Under the pieces are notes generated by a model that saw only the letters and a program-made list of their open reading frames with translations, made no database searches and had not been told where the DNA came from. Below, one piece after another: positions 1-15,100 of a DNA stretch of 64,000 nt. A program made the translations under genes and the position numbers. Position 1 is the first letter of the stretch; each line of letters starts with the position of its first letter. This DNA comes from Aptenodytes patagonicus (lineage: Eukaryota; Chordata; Aves; Sphenisciformes; Spheniscidae), in contig NC_134950.1 in assembly GCF_965638725.1 (NCBI RefSeq), forward strand, positions 135,709,636 to 135,773,635. The letters run 5' to 3'.

Positions 1-51
1 AGTCTAATCTTCCTCATCTGACAATTAACATACCATGACAACCATATCTAC

Positions 52-102
52 CTCAGGTGTTCCATCTTCTTTTATGCCAAACTCCTGGTTTTGAATGCAA
101 AG
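52..102 (-). CDS. STK31: STK31 coding exon 23, last exon within the window
   Basis: 51 nt, 17 codons, phase 0 to 0; acceptor ATTTTTCAG, donor CCTGAG|GTAGAT. It encodes [17 protein letters not shown], matching human LSVQNQEFEINKDGIPK. The intact donor shows that at least one more exon lies left of position 1. Confidence 0.92.
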
Positions 103-3100
103 CTGAAAAATGAAAAGATACATAATGCATTACACTGGCGTTTTTTTCCCTTTAGTTTAACAAAACCAAAACATCAGTCAAGGAGGTTCCAGGTTTCAAG
201 TGAAAATGGATTGTCATGGGAAAACGGCAGGGAAAGACTTTTTTCCTAATTTCACAGTAGGATAAAACATGCAAGGGACTCAAGTTCCCCTTACACAGAA
301 ACAAGGGGAAAAAATTCAGTATCAGAAGAAACTTTTAGAGGTCAAAAGAAATAGACTTTTAAAAATATGACTCAAAGTCCATGCCCAAGCTGTACGTTTA
401 ATTATGTAATCCTCTTCAATAAATGCTATGGGGTAAGTGCACTCCAACAGACAAATGTGAACCCTGTACCCATAAACAAAGTAAGTTTCCACAGTCTTTA
501 CTATTGCGTAGAATCATGCCCAAGTGTACTTTGCATTTTTCAAAAACCTGCCTGCAGGTTAAGCTGAAAATGCCTCTATTCTGAACAATTACATAGCCAG
601 CAAAAGGAAGCATGTGTTTAGTCAGTGCTGGGCTCTTGGGACACAGATCAGCAGAGAACACAGAAAACCACTGTCTCCATTTTAGAAGTGGCACTGCTGC
701 TTAATGAGGGAGAACACAGTTTCAGATGCCCAACATGAAACTGGCAACTGTTAAACATAATACTAACATTTGAGCTAAAACTTTCCATCAAATGATCAAT
801 ACACCACCAAGTCCAAGCTGGAGATTAGTTACACATGGATTAATCTGAAATTCAGCTGGCAAATTTGGATGAGGTTTCAGAAGAATGCCGATCTTGCTGC
901 ATCCCAGATATTCTTTTCAAGAAGAGCCAGCCATTAGTAAAACTGCCTTTGTTTTTTTTGGTGGTTTTTTTTGTTTTGTTGGGGTTTTTTTTTGGGGGGT
1001 GGGGGTGGGGTGTTACTGTTTGTTGGGGTTTTTTGTTTGTTTGTTTTTTACTCACTTCTACTTGTAAAAACCTTTTTTCTAGAACAGATGAAGATCTGAA
1101 TAGCAGTACTGAAAGTGTACTGACTAAACCAATCCACGTTAATAAGTTATAAACACCTGTGATACTCAGCTACAGTTTAGTTCACCTATTTTAGTAGAAA
1201 AATTACTTAATTTTAAGCAACTGCTTCCTAAATTAGGAATAAAACATAATGAAGAGTGACTTTTATATGAACCAGCTTCATTTTCTCAGCACAGGTAACT
1301 AACAGTGGCTACCTATCACCTTGCAGTTTACGTCTCTGTTAGGAAGTGTTTTTAAAGATGCTACAGCACAGAAAGGATTACTGAAGCCATCACTGCGCAG
1401 CTGATGGAACTGCCAGTGTTTCCCAGAAAGACCCCCATGTACCTGGAGCTCCAACTGGTACTCGGTGAACCAGCTCTAATATATCAAGCGCTCACACAAA
1501 ATCACTGCCTGGGAACATGAGCACTTGCTGGGTAGCCTGTGGCTTTTCAAGTCTGGGAGATTAGAAGTTTTCCCTTTCAGAACACATGGCACTGACACCC
1601 TGAGTTGCGGAGGCAGCAATACAGTGCCAGAAGACAAAAAGGAGATGGAGGAGACGCTGTGCAGCATACCACCTAACACAGGAAAGTAGACTGCTTTCTC
1701 CTCCCTGGCATAACATGCACTAAGAAACAAAACACCTATCTAAGCACTGTTGCCAGCAACAAAACATATGACAGTCCCATCCTTGCCTTCATCTTCCCTC
1801 TCTTTTGATTTGGGTAATTCCTCAGGGGTAAGGTCACAAAAAAAGAAGAAAAAAAGGCCCACAAGGAATGAATGGGAAATGCAGTACAAACTAACAATCC
1901 ACAGCATGAGGAACAAAAGCATATTTTTTGTTCATACTACTGTACAAATTACATTGTATATTTTACAGAAAAAAAATTTACTGTCTTCTGCCCATAATCG
2001 TTAACTCCCATTCATTCCACACTTACCGCTCAGTTGAAAATATGAACACTTATTTCGCCAAAATAGTTGAAAGCAGAAGTTGGAGATAACATTTATTGCT
2101 CTTTATAAGCCTGCTACAGTTCCATAATATTACTAGAAACTCTCGCACAAGCCGTAACATACCCAGAACAGGAGGCAGCCATAAGCATACATGTCAGAGG
2201 CTGGAGAAGCTGGCTGTCCCATTTTCAGTTCAGGAGAAACTAAGCTCAGGGTACTGACAACCATAGCGTTTGCAGCAGCACGTTGTTCCTATGGGGGAAA
2301 AAAATTGTACCCATAATTTCAAGCAAGACCGACAGCATATTGAAGCAGATGTATCTCCCTCTCCCTTTTAACGTCAGACACAGACTAAAATGTAAAATCC
2401 TCTTTCACTGATCAAAAAAGAGTGGTGCGTAAAGGAAAAAAGAGATAATGTCACACATCTATCATCTGTAACTGTAATAGAAGAATAAACATGGCAGATT
2501 TTACTCAATACTAGAACTATTAAAGCTCATAAGGTGGTAAAGAATACAAATTGCAAAACTTCTCAAATTAGAAAAAAAAATCACAAATATTAGAAGACAT
2601 TCAGCACTATTTTGGAGAACTTCAGTTCTAAAGTTCAGTTCTGCCAGCTTTCCTATTTTTTCTTCTCTGCCTTTCTGGCCTTCACCTGAAACTAGCTGCT
2701 TCCTCCCTCCTGGTTTCCAGCATATTTTAGGACTGCCTACTGTCAAAATAAAAGCTAGACCCTGAGGTTCTATCCCCTTCCATGACGGCAGCCAGCACCA
2801 GCTATAGCCAGATTGGAGAAGACTAATCTCCAGATTGCCAAGAATACTCGGTAACACATCAGTTATCAGCTCCGCTCATGCATTTGTGATCACGCGGAAA
2901 GCACAAGCACTGAGCAGTACTGACACCCCTACAGAGAAGGCACAAACTGGATCCAGGCTGTGAACCATGGGTGGAACTTTCCTGCTCTATCACACATGAG
3001 CTGCTCGTTTCAGCACAGCCCATACCTGCAGAGATAGTCTTCCTCAGCTCTTGCAATTTTCACAATGACACCATCTGTACTGAGTATGACCTTCCAGAAA

Positions 3101-6100
3101 ATTCAGCTGTCAAATTTTGAAAGCATCTCTCTTTAGCATGTTGAAAATTGAGATTTATTTCAAGGGAAGCACACCTTGCTATCCAAACATTGGACACTCT
3201 TCATGAGGTTAACAGATAATGCATTTCCAAAGCAGAAATAAGGGTTCTCAATGAAACTTACATTTATGTTTATTATATTAATATAATGACATATTATTGT
3301 AATGTAAATTACTACTAAACAAATTAAATAAGCATGAAGCAGACCTCTAGTAAAAAAATGCTTTAGTTCAAACAACTTGAGTTTAGAAAGTCAAAAGGTG
3401 ACTACAGAAGAGATACCGTGATTGGAGACTTTGCTGTGTAAACACAATGAATAGTAAGAAAATAGCTTGTGTTCTTAAAGAATATTAGATTTTCCCCAAG
3501 AACAACTATGAAATTCTTTACTACAGAAACTGAGGACTAAATAAGAAGTACATATAAATACAAGTATATGGAGGCAACATGTAAAATCCTGTTAATTTAC
3601 TAAATACCACAACAGATTAAAACTCATACTAGAACCCCATTACCTATCAAACAGAAAGGCAAAAACTTCATATGAGCTTGACTAGCCCTTCTTCAAACAT
3701 GAGTTCTTACTCTCACCTCTGATGATGCTGATTACCATTAAATACACAAGACAGACAGCCAACAAACTACTGCAACTTCTCTGTTTTGTTCCACTGTTTT
3801 GCTTAACCAGAGCCCACACTTGTTCTTTTTTCCCCCCTCGAAGATAGATTGTGTCTACAAAAATTTCAACAACACTCAGACTGTCCAACCCTATTCAGAA
3901 TATGAAACAGGAGTCTCACTGCTAAGCACAATGTTTATCAATAAACCTTTTAAATTACAAACACAGTGGTCTGTTTTGATACATAATTCTGACTAAAAGT
4001 CACTAAAGGATTTTTTTTTACCTCTGATTTCGTGAAATCAAAGTCTCCAACGATTCCTTGTTTTCGATTCACAGCAAAAACATTATTTCCATGCAAAGAT
4101 CCATGTACTATATTAGCTCCATGCAACGTTTGTAGACCTTGGGCCACTCCTTTCATCACTTTTAATGCCTCCTAATGATTTAATTTGGGTGTTCATTACA
4201 AAGATAGATATGGAAAAAACAAAGCACAGTATCACGTAAGTTTCTATCCAGAACTAAGGTGTTTGTTTTTTTTTTTTTAAAGGTTTGTACACATTCAAAG
4301 TTCATGCCAATTCCGTTTTACGAAGTATGGATTAATTCCCAGTAAGATTATTATGACTTGCACAGCCAGGCAGGAAAAAAAAACATGCAGTCACCGATTA
4401 ACAAATCACTAACATGAAAAAATATGGGGGAAAAAACACAAAAAACCATGCAACTTGGACCTTTACAAGTAGGTCCAAGTCATCAAACAGAAGCTTCAAG
4501 TCAAACAGAACTAGAGAAAAGATTCTATTGGCTTCTAGCTACTGCTTCTTTGAGAAAGGATGACTATCCAAACTGCCTATATACTGTGTGGGGAGGAGGG
4601 AAAGGAAAAGGAGGGGGATGAAGTGAGGGGGGGGAGGGGGGGGAAGTTACACACACAAGAGTCCTCTAGACCTTCAATACAGAAATGCCTGCCCCTGAAC
4701 ATCTAACATGTTCAACTCCAGTACTTTTAAAAAATGTACTAATAATACAGCTGAGGCATTACTATCAAGAAAAGAAAAAAGTGTATCCAAGCAAAATCTC
4801 TTTTAGAAAGTTATAAACTACTGCCTGACCAGATGCTAAGAATGCCAGTCAAGCTATCCTGTGCAACTTTGTACGGTCACTGTCAGCCACCAAAGAAAGT
4901 ACATCGGTGAAACACCATCAGCACCTTAAGATACAGCAAAACAATGAGTTCAGTTCAAAAACATACAAAATAAAGTGCTGATAGTCTAAGTAGTTATACT
5001 TACTTCTAAAGTTAAAGGTGTATCAGCCTGTAAAGCTCCCAGACTTGCTCCTGGGTAGTACGGGACCATTAAATATACCAAAGGATCAGACTTCAACAAC
5101 AACAAAAGGAGGAAAAATAGATTGTTTTAAATATCAGGAATATTGGGAAGTTTAACATGCACTAGATGTGCGACAAATCCATTCATTATGTTTACTAAGT
5201 AGACAGTTTAGCCAAACTCAGAAAGGAAATATTTTTCTGATTCAGTGCTCCAACTTAAAATATGTTAAAGCTTTAAGGTCCAATTACAAGTCTTTCAGCT
5301 TAAACCAGAAATCAAGATCATCAATTTGAATCTTGCCTTGCAGAAAAGAAGGAACAACAGTTGTAATAATCCAGATTTCTCCTTCTGCTGATCCCAAGCT
5401 CTGTGATAGTTGGCAACTCTTTCTATCACTTTGGCTTCTGAGCTTACATCTACAGAGTATCCCTTAAAAACAAAACAGATACCTAAGCTATTACTCCTAA
5501 TGCCTGTAACATTACTGCATTACATTTTTTTAAGAAATGCATATTGTTAGGTGCCAAATAACTTCCTCTTCTACTCAACACAAAACTCAATTCCAACTGT
5601 CTTAGACGGTTCCCATATTTTCTTATTAACTCTTAGAAAGTCTGTACCAACAAAACAGGGAGCATGTCTCTAATTTGAGATTTAAATAAGCCAAGTCAAA
5701 AGCAAGAAGAATATTTACAACTGTGCCTCTCATAATACTACATCCCCTGGTTTCCCAATTGCTAGCAGATTGGTAGAGAAGCAGAGCAAGGGAAAAGTAG
5801 CAGTTCCTGACATTTCTCAGTGAAATCATCAGGAAGACAAACCAGCATCTGCAAAAAAAAGACAGGACTAATGAACAGGGAAAAAGGTCCACCAGATACC
5901 AAAAAGAACAGACAGTAGAGGGGAAGCACTGTTCACTACAGCAGTCCTCAGAAGAAGTGGGGGAAAAAAAAAAAAAAAATCAGTAAGCAACATGGAAACA
6001 ATCCAGAAGGTAAACAATGCTTCATGTTCTACAGGCCCTGACAAAAAAAATCTGCCATCAGAAAAGGGCTGTTAAACACAGGGATATGAAAGGAACAGCA

Positions 6101-9100
6101 GAGTTCATTCAGAATCAGCACACTAATAAGCCAAGGCCTCACCTGCAGCGCTAACTGAAAGCCAGTGACAACATTACCTTTAAAAGAACCTTCTGGCCCT
6201 GAATTTCTGAACACACTAAAGGTCGCTTTGTGCTCAGTTCCTTCATGGGCTCAGCATCCAAAAGGTCTCGCTCCAGGCTGCATGTCAGAAGTCCACCAGA
6301 GTTCTGAAGCACACGCAGATATCCAGGGTAAGCACACGGCATTTAACAGCTGGTAAGATTCAGAGGCTTCAACTACCTCTCTTCTTCCTCAATCAACTTA
6401 GCAAAGCACAAAACCAGTTGGGACATGTTAAAAAGTTACAACATCTGTTACCAAGACGCTGGTCATGATGAGGCAGCTAATGAAATGCATTCCTTGAACA
6501 TCCCCCAGAAGAGGAGGAGAAGGAGGAAGACCACAACAAACAACGCTCAGGGTATATGTCCCCCAAATGGACAAGACTGTGCAGAGCATTGCTGGTGCAG
6601 AGCCTTGATAGTGCCCGAAACAGTAACTGACACTGCATTCAGACCCAATCTCTGCTTACCATATAGTTTAGAATTCCTGCTTCTGGATAAAGAAGTGGTA
6701 ACTCAGGGAACCATTTCTGTACCAAATATGTTAGCTTCTCCTAAATGAAGGAAACAAGGCCCACAGCTTCAGGTCACTAGTTTCTGACATATATAAATAT
6801 ACACTGACATTTGCAATGTATACCCAGGACATTCAAACATACATTGACCATAACTGTACCTCCTTCAACATCATCATTCAAAGTAACGCTGCTATTTGCT
6901 TTTTTAAAAAAAAAAAAACAAACACACACACACACACCACGAATACAGCAGTTCAATATGGACAGATTTTTGAAAGCTCTGAGGGTGGGTAGTGTTAAGG
7001 CCCCAAGCAGCTCACGCGCTATCACAGAAAACATTTCATCTTTTCTACAAGAGGGTTTAGTAGGCCTAAACAAAGGAAAACAAGTTCACTACGGGTAAGT
7101 GAAGGAAGATAGAAATCAAGTAGTAACACAGATCAGGCCAACATCTCATGCATCTCCAGACCCCACACAGCTGTAATGCTGCAAGGTAACTATTACACAC
7201 AAATGCTACGTCTGCAGAGGTAGGTATATCACCACCACAAATCCTGGTGCCTTCTACTTGCTCAGAAGGCAATGGTTTCCGATTCTTCCCTCCATATAGA
7301 GGGCTTAGAGAAAGGGTGATCTCCTTCACTTCAGGATAAAAGCCTGTTTTAACCTAGTCATAAAGAAAGTTCCCCTTCTTCAAGAAATACAGTCTTTCTT
7401 CAGCAACTGAGCTTACACTTTCACCTGCAGCTCTTCTCGGTTGAGAACTACAGCTCACATCTTTTTCTCACCTCACCCTCTTATGGAGGAGGGAAGGGGG
7501 GAAAAGTCTGAAGAAACTATGTACAAATAGAGATAAAATTGATCAGCCTCCATGCTTTCTCCCATAGGTTTCACCAAAAAAGGGCCATCTTAACATTCAA
7601 CACTATAAAAATCACATTTTTTATTTTACTCAGAGCACACATTAAAGCAACTGAAATGCAGATGTGCCTCATACAGGTTTGTTTTAGTTGCCTAAGTAGT
7701 TTAATACTTACATATTCTTCTTGTTCCTTGGATATTTCCTGCAGAACCCTATTTCGCAGATCAGCAATTTCCTCTTTTATTCCTGTCATTTCAAACTCAC
7801 TGTAATCATCAGACTGCATTAGGAATAACAAAGTTAGGGTATAATTCTCATTCTGCTATTATACCAAACAACTGTAACCTACTATACCAAGATCAAAAAA
7901 CAGCCTCCATATCACAGTTCTGGAGTTGAACGTATTCTCAAATGCGTATTTTACTCAGTCTCCTTCCTGGAAACCCAAGAGAATCTCTTAAAACCTAATC
8001 ACTGAGAAAGGTGTTCCCTTTATTTACATGACAGATCAAATGTTCCAGCCCTTTGCCTATTTGTTTCCAAGTCAAAGAGCTTTTTTTTTTGTTTTTAAAT
8101 TAGCTGATCACATACAATCATAACAGCAACATCATTCATCTACCAGCAATGCCAGGTTCTATAATTCATTCACTTTTCTCCCATAAGCAGGCATTCTCCT
8201 CATGTCACCTCAATATTCAAGAATCCTCTTCCCAATGGGTTTCATTAGTGTGTCTCATTTTAAATCCCTCTTAGAAGCTTACTGCCCCTTTACAATGCTT
8301 AGAGAGACACATGCAGGTTCTTTTTTTCCTTAAGCATCACCAGAATAATTAATGTGCGATCAAACAAACAGCACTGAAGCTGGGATAATATCTAGATTCT
8401 TTGGACTTCTCTGAGGGGTAGCGGGGAACACTGAAAACTAGAACAGACATTGACTTCTGTCACCAAAGGGGAAGTACAAGCATTATTAACAAAGTTAAAA
8501 CTTAAAGTAATCACACAACCAGCACAGTAAAAAGAGCTGGACAAAACTGTTCATGCTGTGAACAGCGACCGTCACCAGAGGGACTTAGTTAAAAGCACAG
8601 TGCCATGGCTGGGGAGTGAAACAGAAAAGTGGCTATGTACCCACCTTCTGTCTTTTTTTTTTTTTTTTTAAAGCCATTTAGGCTTGGTCTCAGGGGCCTG
8701 TAAAACTTCCACAGTTAAAAGCAAAATTCAGGTCAGAAAACACAAACTGTTCTATATAGTTACCACTTACTTGGACTAGACAAAATAATGTTTCTAAACC
8801 AATTTAAAAAACAGACAAAAACACCAAGACTGTAACATTTTCATACTTCCTCAAAGTTGTTCTTTTCAACCAGCTTCCACCTTAACCGGGCCTTTAAGCT
8901 TTTCACAGTTTTCTTAATTGATAATAAGTTGTTAATGTCAGGTCTTCTATTCAGCCATTCCTCAGCCTGTTTTTTGAACTAGGAGGAAAAGAAAAAAAAG
9001 AAAAAAAAAATCAGAAAGTGTTCAAGCACTCTATTGTACTATGCTTTAGTCCAATGCATTCGAGAAACTGCCTGAAGCCTATCTGAATTCAGCTTTTCAG

Positions 9101-12100
9101 GGTCTTTCCCCACAGAAAAGGGTTTTTATTGTATTTCATTTTAATTACATTAACCTCCTTCTGGAAAACTAACATTCTACTTAAAGCTCAATCCCCTTAA
9201 GTTACATACTACTGATTTGTAATGAATCCAGAGATTCCAGCTTCCACTGCTTTGTTTTTTTAAAAAGTATCTTTGTATTTAACTGAAATGAAGCATTGGC
9301 TGAGGTTAACAATCTCTCATCACCAATATACTCCTAGAATTTCCTTATAAAAAGGTAAGAGTACATCTTTCAAAAAGAAATTATGTCAGAAAGGGTTGCT
9401 AGTATAGATCAGCATGACAGAAATAAATAAGGCATAAACTCACCTCAACACTGGCCAAGTATCTGTTCTGTATGACAGCGATCATACTTTGCTCCTGACG
9501 AACATTACGTATAACTTTATTGTAAGCACTCATAATTATTCCCTTCTCTGCTTCATCATGCTCCTAGATTGAATCACACAGAGTGAGATTAAAGATTGAG
9601 AGTCGTTCTTCATTTGTACACACCAACGTTTAAGATGTAAAACCTTTACTGAGAAATTCCATTGTTAATGGAAAAAAATCACTCTTCTCAGATTTTTCTC
9701 TCTCTTCTTAAAGAGATTCTAAAAGGGAAGTTAATAAGTCTAAGAGTTCATCCAATAGTTTCAAGAGAATAGAACTGATTGGCACTTCTATGCAGAAGTC
9801 CAATTTCATATTCCACATGCTATGAAACAATTTTATTTTTTCTTAATGATAGCATGGTTAAATAGATATGAAGCATTAAAGCATGCAACCATTCTTCTAA
9901 AAGAGAGTCACTAATTCTATCACAGAGAGCAGTCACAAGCAGACTAAACTACTGGTTTGTTGTTAGTATGATGCTACATTAGAGGACAGGTTCAACTTTT
10001 GCTGACACAACCATTATCTGGCACAGTAGGGACTCTCATTGCAGAGACAATGCAAGTACCTCAAAGATTAGCAAAAGAGAATTGAGGAAATGCTTATCAG
10101 AAAAGGTAAATAACTGGGGAAAAGGCTAACACAAGCACAGAAAGAGGTTACCAGTAAGGCAAGAACACTTGTCGCATGCAAACTGAAAGTGATGAAAAAC
10201 TATTCATCTCTTAAGACTGGAAAAAGTAAATTTATCCATACACATTCACCCAGAGAGGCAATCCCATTATTTTAAAACAGAAACTTACTTTTCATCACCT
10301 GTATTTTCAACACAAGCACCAAAACAGTACAGCTCAAAGAAAGCTTCTCTGCACACAGGGGAGAACCAGTTTTCCCAGTATTTTTTAGTTAAGCTAGTCA
10401 TACATACAGCTAAGTTGCTGTAACGCAAAGCTGCCCTCTGCCTGTTGCCTGGAAAACACATTCTCTTCTCTCTGGGGAGCAACCTGAGTGACTTTATCAC
10501 ATTTCCACAAAAGAAGATGCTGCCTTGTAGCAAATAAACTCATCTGATACATTAAGAAAAGCTTTAAACTTAAATCAAAGATGTATAAAATATATAGAAG
10601 TCATGACACAGTAGGCGTGATTAGAACTTACATTTAAGTCAGTATCCAGTTCTTCACAAATAGCCAACTCAACCTTTTTGAGAATTTCATCTGCATTGCC
10701 AACCAATTCCTCTAAATCTGAAGATGCTTCTGACATCAGGTCAAAACACTTCAAAGACAAAAAAAAAAAAAAAAACCAAACCACACACACAACCAGCCTT
10801 GAAATTTTAAGTAAGAAGTTAGCAAGCAGACAGCAAAAACAAGCAAGAAATACAGAGTTATAGCACTACTGGAAATCTAATCAGGATTTGTGTCAGATCT
10901 CACCTTTAACTGCCTCACACTTGAGTGATACAACGGTTTCTAAAACTAACAGAGTTAAGGTTCACCAGGCAAGAAAAAAGTTGATTCTTGCCTTGATCAG
11001 GTTTTATTTTCCTAATCTCATTTTGATTTTACCAAAAATGAAACAGTAGAAGAATCCAAATCCTTCTCCTATTGAGTTTCATGTCAAAAAAAAAAAAAAA
11101 AAAAAAAAATATCAACGTGCTGCCCACAGAGTGATACACAAGATGCTCAATATGGCAGTTTCACTATTGAGTGGGCTTTCCAGTCCTACATAGTACTACC
11201 TGAGATAAAGACACATCCTGGGATCTATTTCAGAGTTTATCAAGTGTGAAATAAGGTTAAAGATTTCACCAGGAAACTCTAAGTGTTTTCATAGCAGTCA
11301 GAAATAACTTAGCTTCAAGATAAAGATACAGAAGGTGCCAGAGAAAAAATCAGTAAGATCAGCTTATGATTACATTGAATGTTGTTTTCAGCAAAGTTTT
11401 GTTGCTCATATCTGCAGAAGAAGAGGTATTACACTGGCAACCAGAACTAAAACGAAAATATGGTCCTGTATTTAACATGCAAGATACACAGTCATAATAG
11501 AAACCTGCAAACTCCACCTCATTCATTTACCTATCAAGCATGTGTATTCCACTAAAGATTGTGAAAATATTTTATTGCCTTAACCTTAAAGGTACTAAAA
11601 ATAAAAACTTTAACAGTGCGAGTTCAAACAGTATGTTGCTCCCCAAAGCCTGGGGTTGCATACTGGAAAAGAGCCATCCAGTCTCTGAAAATTTCCTTGT
11701 CTGTCATTGACCCATTTCCTATTGTAGATTCTGATCGATGCTACATGAGATTAATGTGGATTCAGAAAGAGAGGAAAAGGAGTATCTACTTAAAATAAGG
11801 GGAGGGGAAACACTTCAAAGAAGCATTTTCTCTACACGATTGCTCACTTTTTTTTTTTTTTAAAAGGAGCTAGAAGTTAAATTGCAACAGAATAATTGCA
11901 TATCAAAAGCTGAAATGATTAAGATGGATAAATGAAAATTTCTTTCTTGGTCTACCTACCAGTGCTTTACCAACCCATGCCAAAAGTCTGTACATTTCCT
12001 GTGTCTCTGAACCATTTGCAGAAAGAGTTCAGATTTGAAACAGGTAAATCAAAATTAATCACTACCCTAACAAACTTCAGTCACTTTCATACATGCAGAA

Positions 12101-15100
12101 TAGCACTCTGAATTGCACCCAGCAATCAGAGAAACCCACCTGCAGGTTTGTTTGCCCCCTCTAATAACTGACTGATTATAAACATCTGCGAGTAATTATA
12201 TTCATTAACATTATACTGCACATGACATGCACCAAGTCTACACTGCTGCTGAACAGAATTTATTGTGAGGTGAAGGAACACTGTTATTCATAATAGCATC
12301 TGGCCACAGTGAACGCTCTGGGTACAGTGAAATGCAAGGGCAGAAAACCTATTCACTATGAAAGGGCACGACCCTTGTGGGTTATGTACAATTCACATGG
12401 GCAGGAAGGTTATGCTGACACAAACTGAGAACATTTACACACAAGTGCGACAAGAAGGAGATCAAGGAAGCTGGGCCTGCAGGAATGGAGGGAGAGCATC
12501 TTACAGTCTTCCCAGGAAGATTAAGAGTCCTAAACTGAGAAAGAACATAGATATGAAGAACAGAGACAGGAAAGCCACAAAGTTACCTCCCTACTTTGCA
12601 CTTTCTTTACAAGGAGAACTCAATGGATTGTAACCAACTTCCACCATCCATCTCCTTATAAGACAAATAATACGCACTCAACTTCAATACTCCAAACCTC
12701 CTACAACTCAGACTGAGAGAGACACAGCATCAGAATGGTATTCCAGAAAATACTGCAGGACATGCAAATAGAAGTGGACAATTTATTTGCGTAAGTTCTC
12801 CACACTCAGCATTTCAATGAGGAAAAAAATTCTATTATATATTTGTCTGCAACCTGTACCTAGATCATGTCAAGTCAGACTAGCGGCTTCTTTGCAGTGA
12901 TCTTTCATAACCTCTTTCAGCAGCATTTATGAACTAGAACCTTTTAAAATCTGAAGTCTTTCTATCCAAAGGCCACTTTGAAAGGACAAATTAAAGCATT
13001 TCAGTCACACAATGAACAGATAGAGCACACCCATACAAAATTTATACTCGCATAAAAGTACTGATCTTTATACAAAAGATGTCCTTCCATAAGAAAGCAT
13101 AAACTCTGGCTCACGGCAAAGGTACACTAAGAATAAAGGTAAATTAACTCTGTTCCTCAACGCATTACCTTTCCCTCTGTATTGAGGCACTGTCATTTAG
13201 TGCCACTGCTCATATGCACAATCTCCCTGCCATAGGCAGTTGCCCCTGCTAATGCCTACTCCTCACAAGCTCGGTTAGACAGTGTCATATTTCATCTTTT
13301 TCACCAACAGGAAAGATTGACTGTTCACCTTACCTTTAAGATGCCACTGAACCAGCCAGCAAGAATTTGCAGAGCTGTGTCCGTATCATTTCTGATGCAA
13401 ATTAATTTCTTCATTTTAACACTCTTCCACTTAAAGAACTGTTGAAATACCTCCTCAGAGTCATCTGCTTCAGAACCTTGACCGTACACCATCTCCAGAG
13501 AAGTAGACAGTTCCTGCGCATCAAGTGAACAAAACCAGGTTTGCAAACCAGAATTTTGTGACAGTATACTATCTATAAAAATCAAGACATTTAACACAGA
13601 AAAAGTTAGCACTACCTGCTGGCATAAAATTATTTCTACTATAAAGGCCTCTTTCTATATCCAGTGAAGTATACTTTATATTCCACCTTCCTCTCAGATC
13701 TAGTTGCAGTATGTCTACCAGAAAATGCAATGCAGAGAAGGATCTCACACAGAGATTATAGAGTCTGATTTTTCCCTTCAAAACATGGAAGGAAAAGACC
13801 ACAAAAAGCTTAACAGCTCATAAGTCATTTGTATTCTAGTTTCTTCTTCCCTATGGATTGGACTTTAAAGTCATACTCACCAGGATAAAGAGCAAAATGG
13901 GGTTCAATTTATAATGCTCCTCATAGAACTGCACAAATTCAGAAAACAAAGTGAACTTGTACTGAGAGACAAGGTGAGCAGCCAGACACCTGAGGAATGC
14001 TTCCGGACTGATCCCTCCCTTCAAAAGTCACTAGCCAAATCTCTTCTGAAGCACCTTTGTCATCACACTGATTCCTAGATGGAACAGCAATTACCTACAT
14101 GTCTGACACCTGAAGGCCCTCTGAAATGAGTTTTACAGTCTGGAAACTTCTATTTCCATCTAAAAGCCAAGTATTCTGCAAGTATATGAAGCACAGGGTC
14201 CACCTCCTTTGACTTGTATTGGAAAACAAACTGAAGTGCTACACATAAGGGAAAGGCATCCAGGCTAAAGCTCAGGGCAAACAGAAATCACTTTTAAACA
14301 AAGGGCAGTCTGTCAAATGACCTGAAGAACAAGCTGGGTCAGGGGGAAATGTATTGGTCAATTACCAGTGGAGACAACATCCTGACAGAAAGCAGCCTTC
14401 CTTGCACCTGGGTGGAAAGTCCCATGCTGAAAAATACTTGAGAGCTACATTGGTGTTTGCTGTAGTTCGAAAGAGAAAATTCTCCCTAAACAGTGGGATT
14501 TGACTGAATGAACCTGTGCTTTTGTAATAAATAGCATCCTTCAGCTTTCAAAATCCATTATTTTACTTATCCACATCATTCCCAACAAGATGACTAAAGA
14601 AACCCTAAGAAAGGCTGCTGACAGGTTGCTTATAGTGTTTCACTTTTTTTCTTTTCTCAGATCCCAGAACATTTGAGTTAAATATCACAGACCTTCCCAA
14701 ACAACACCTAGGTCATGTAGATGGAGAGAAACACCAAAACACCTCTCTCCCCTCCTCTTGAGAGGGGTTTTCATCTTTGCATCCCTTCAGACTCAACAGC
14801 CAATACTATAGAAAAAGCAGTATGACAGAACTTAAAGTCACTTGTCAGGAGCCTTTCAGACACTTGAAACACAGAGGTCATATGAGCAACCAAATGTAAC
14901 TTAAAGTAAAACAGACTGACACTACCACCACAGGCCAGAACATGGCAGCAATGAACTCCCCTTGCTAAGGACTGCAGGTACTGTGGAGGTAAGGAAGTGA
15001 GCTTGACCAATTTTGTAGAACTACACATGATGATGCCACAACCAGGCCCCAGCTCTACAGACGGAGTACAGCAAAAGTTCAAACTGGGGCCAAAAGTGTA

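Noticed and set aside
4022-6303. Reading the STK31 kinase-like exons as a decayed pseudogene
   Set aside because: All splice sites and frames are intact, and the degenerate motifs are the same as those of functional mammalian STK31.
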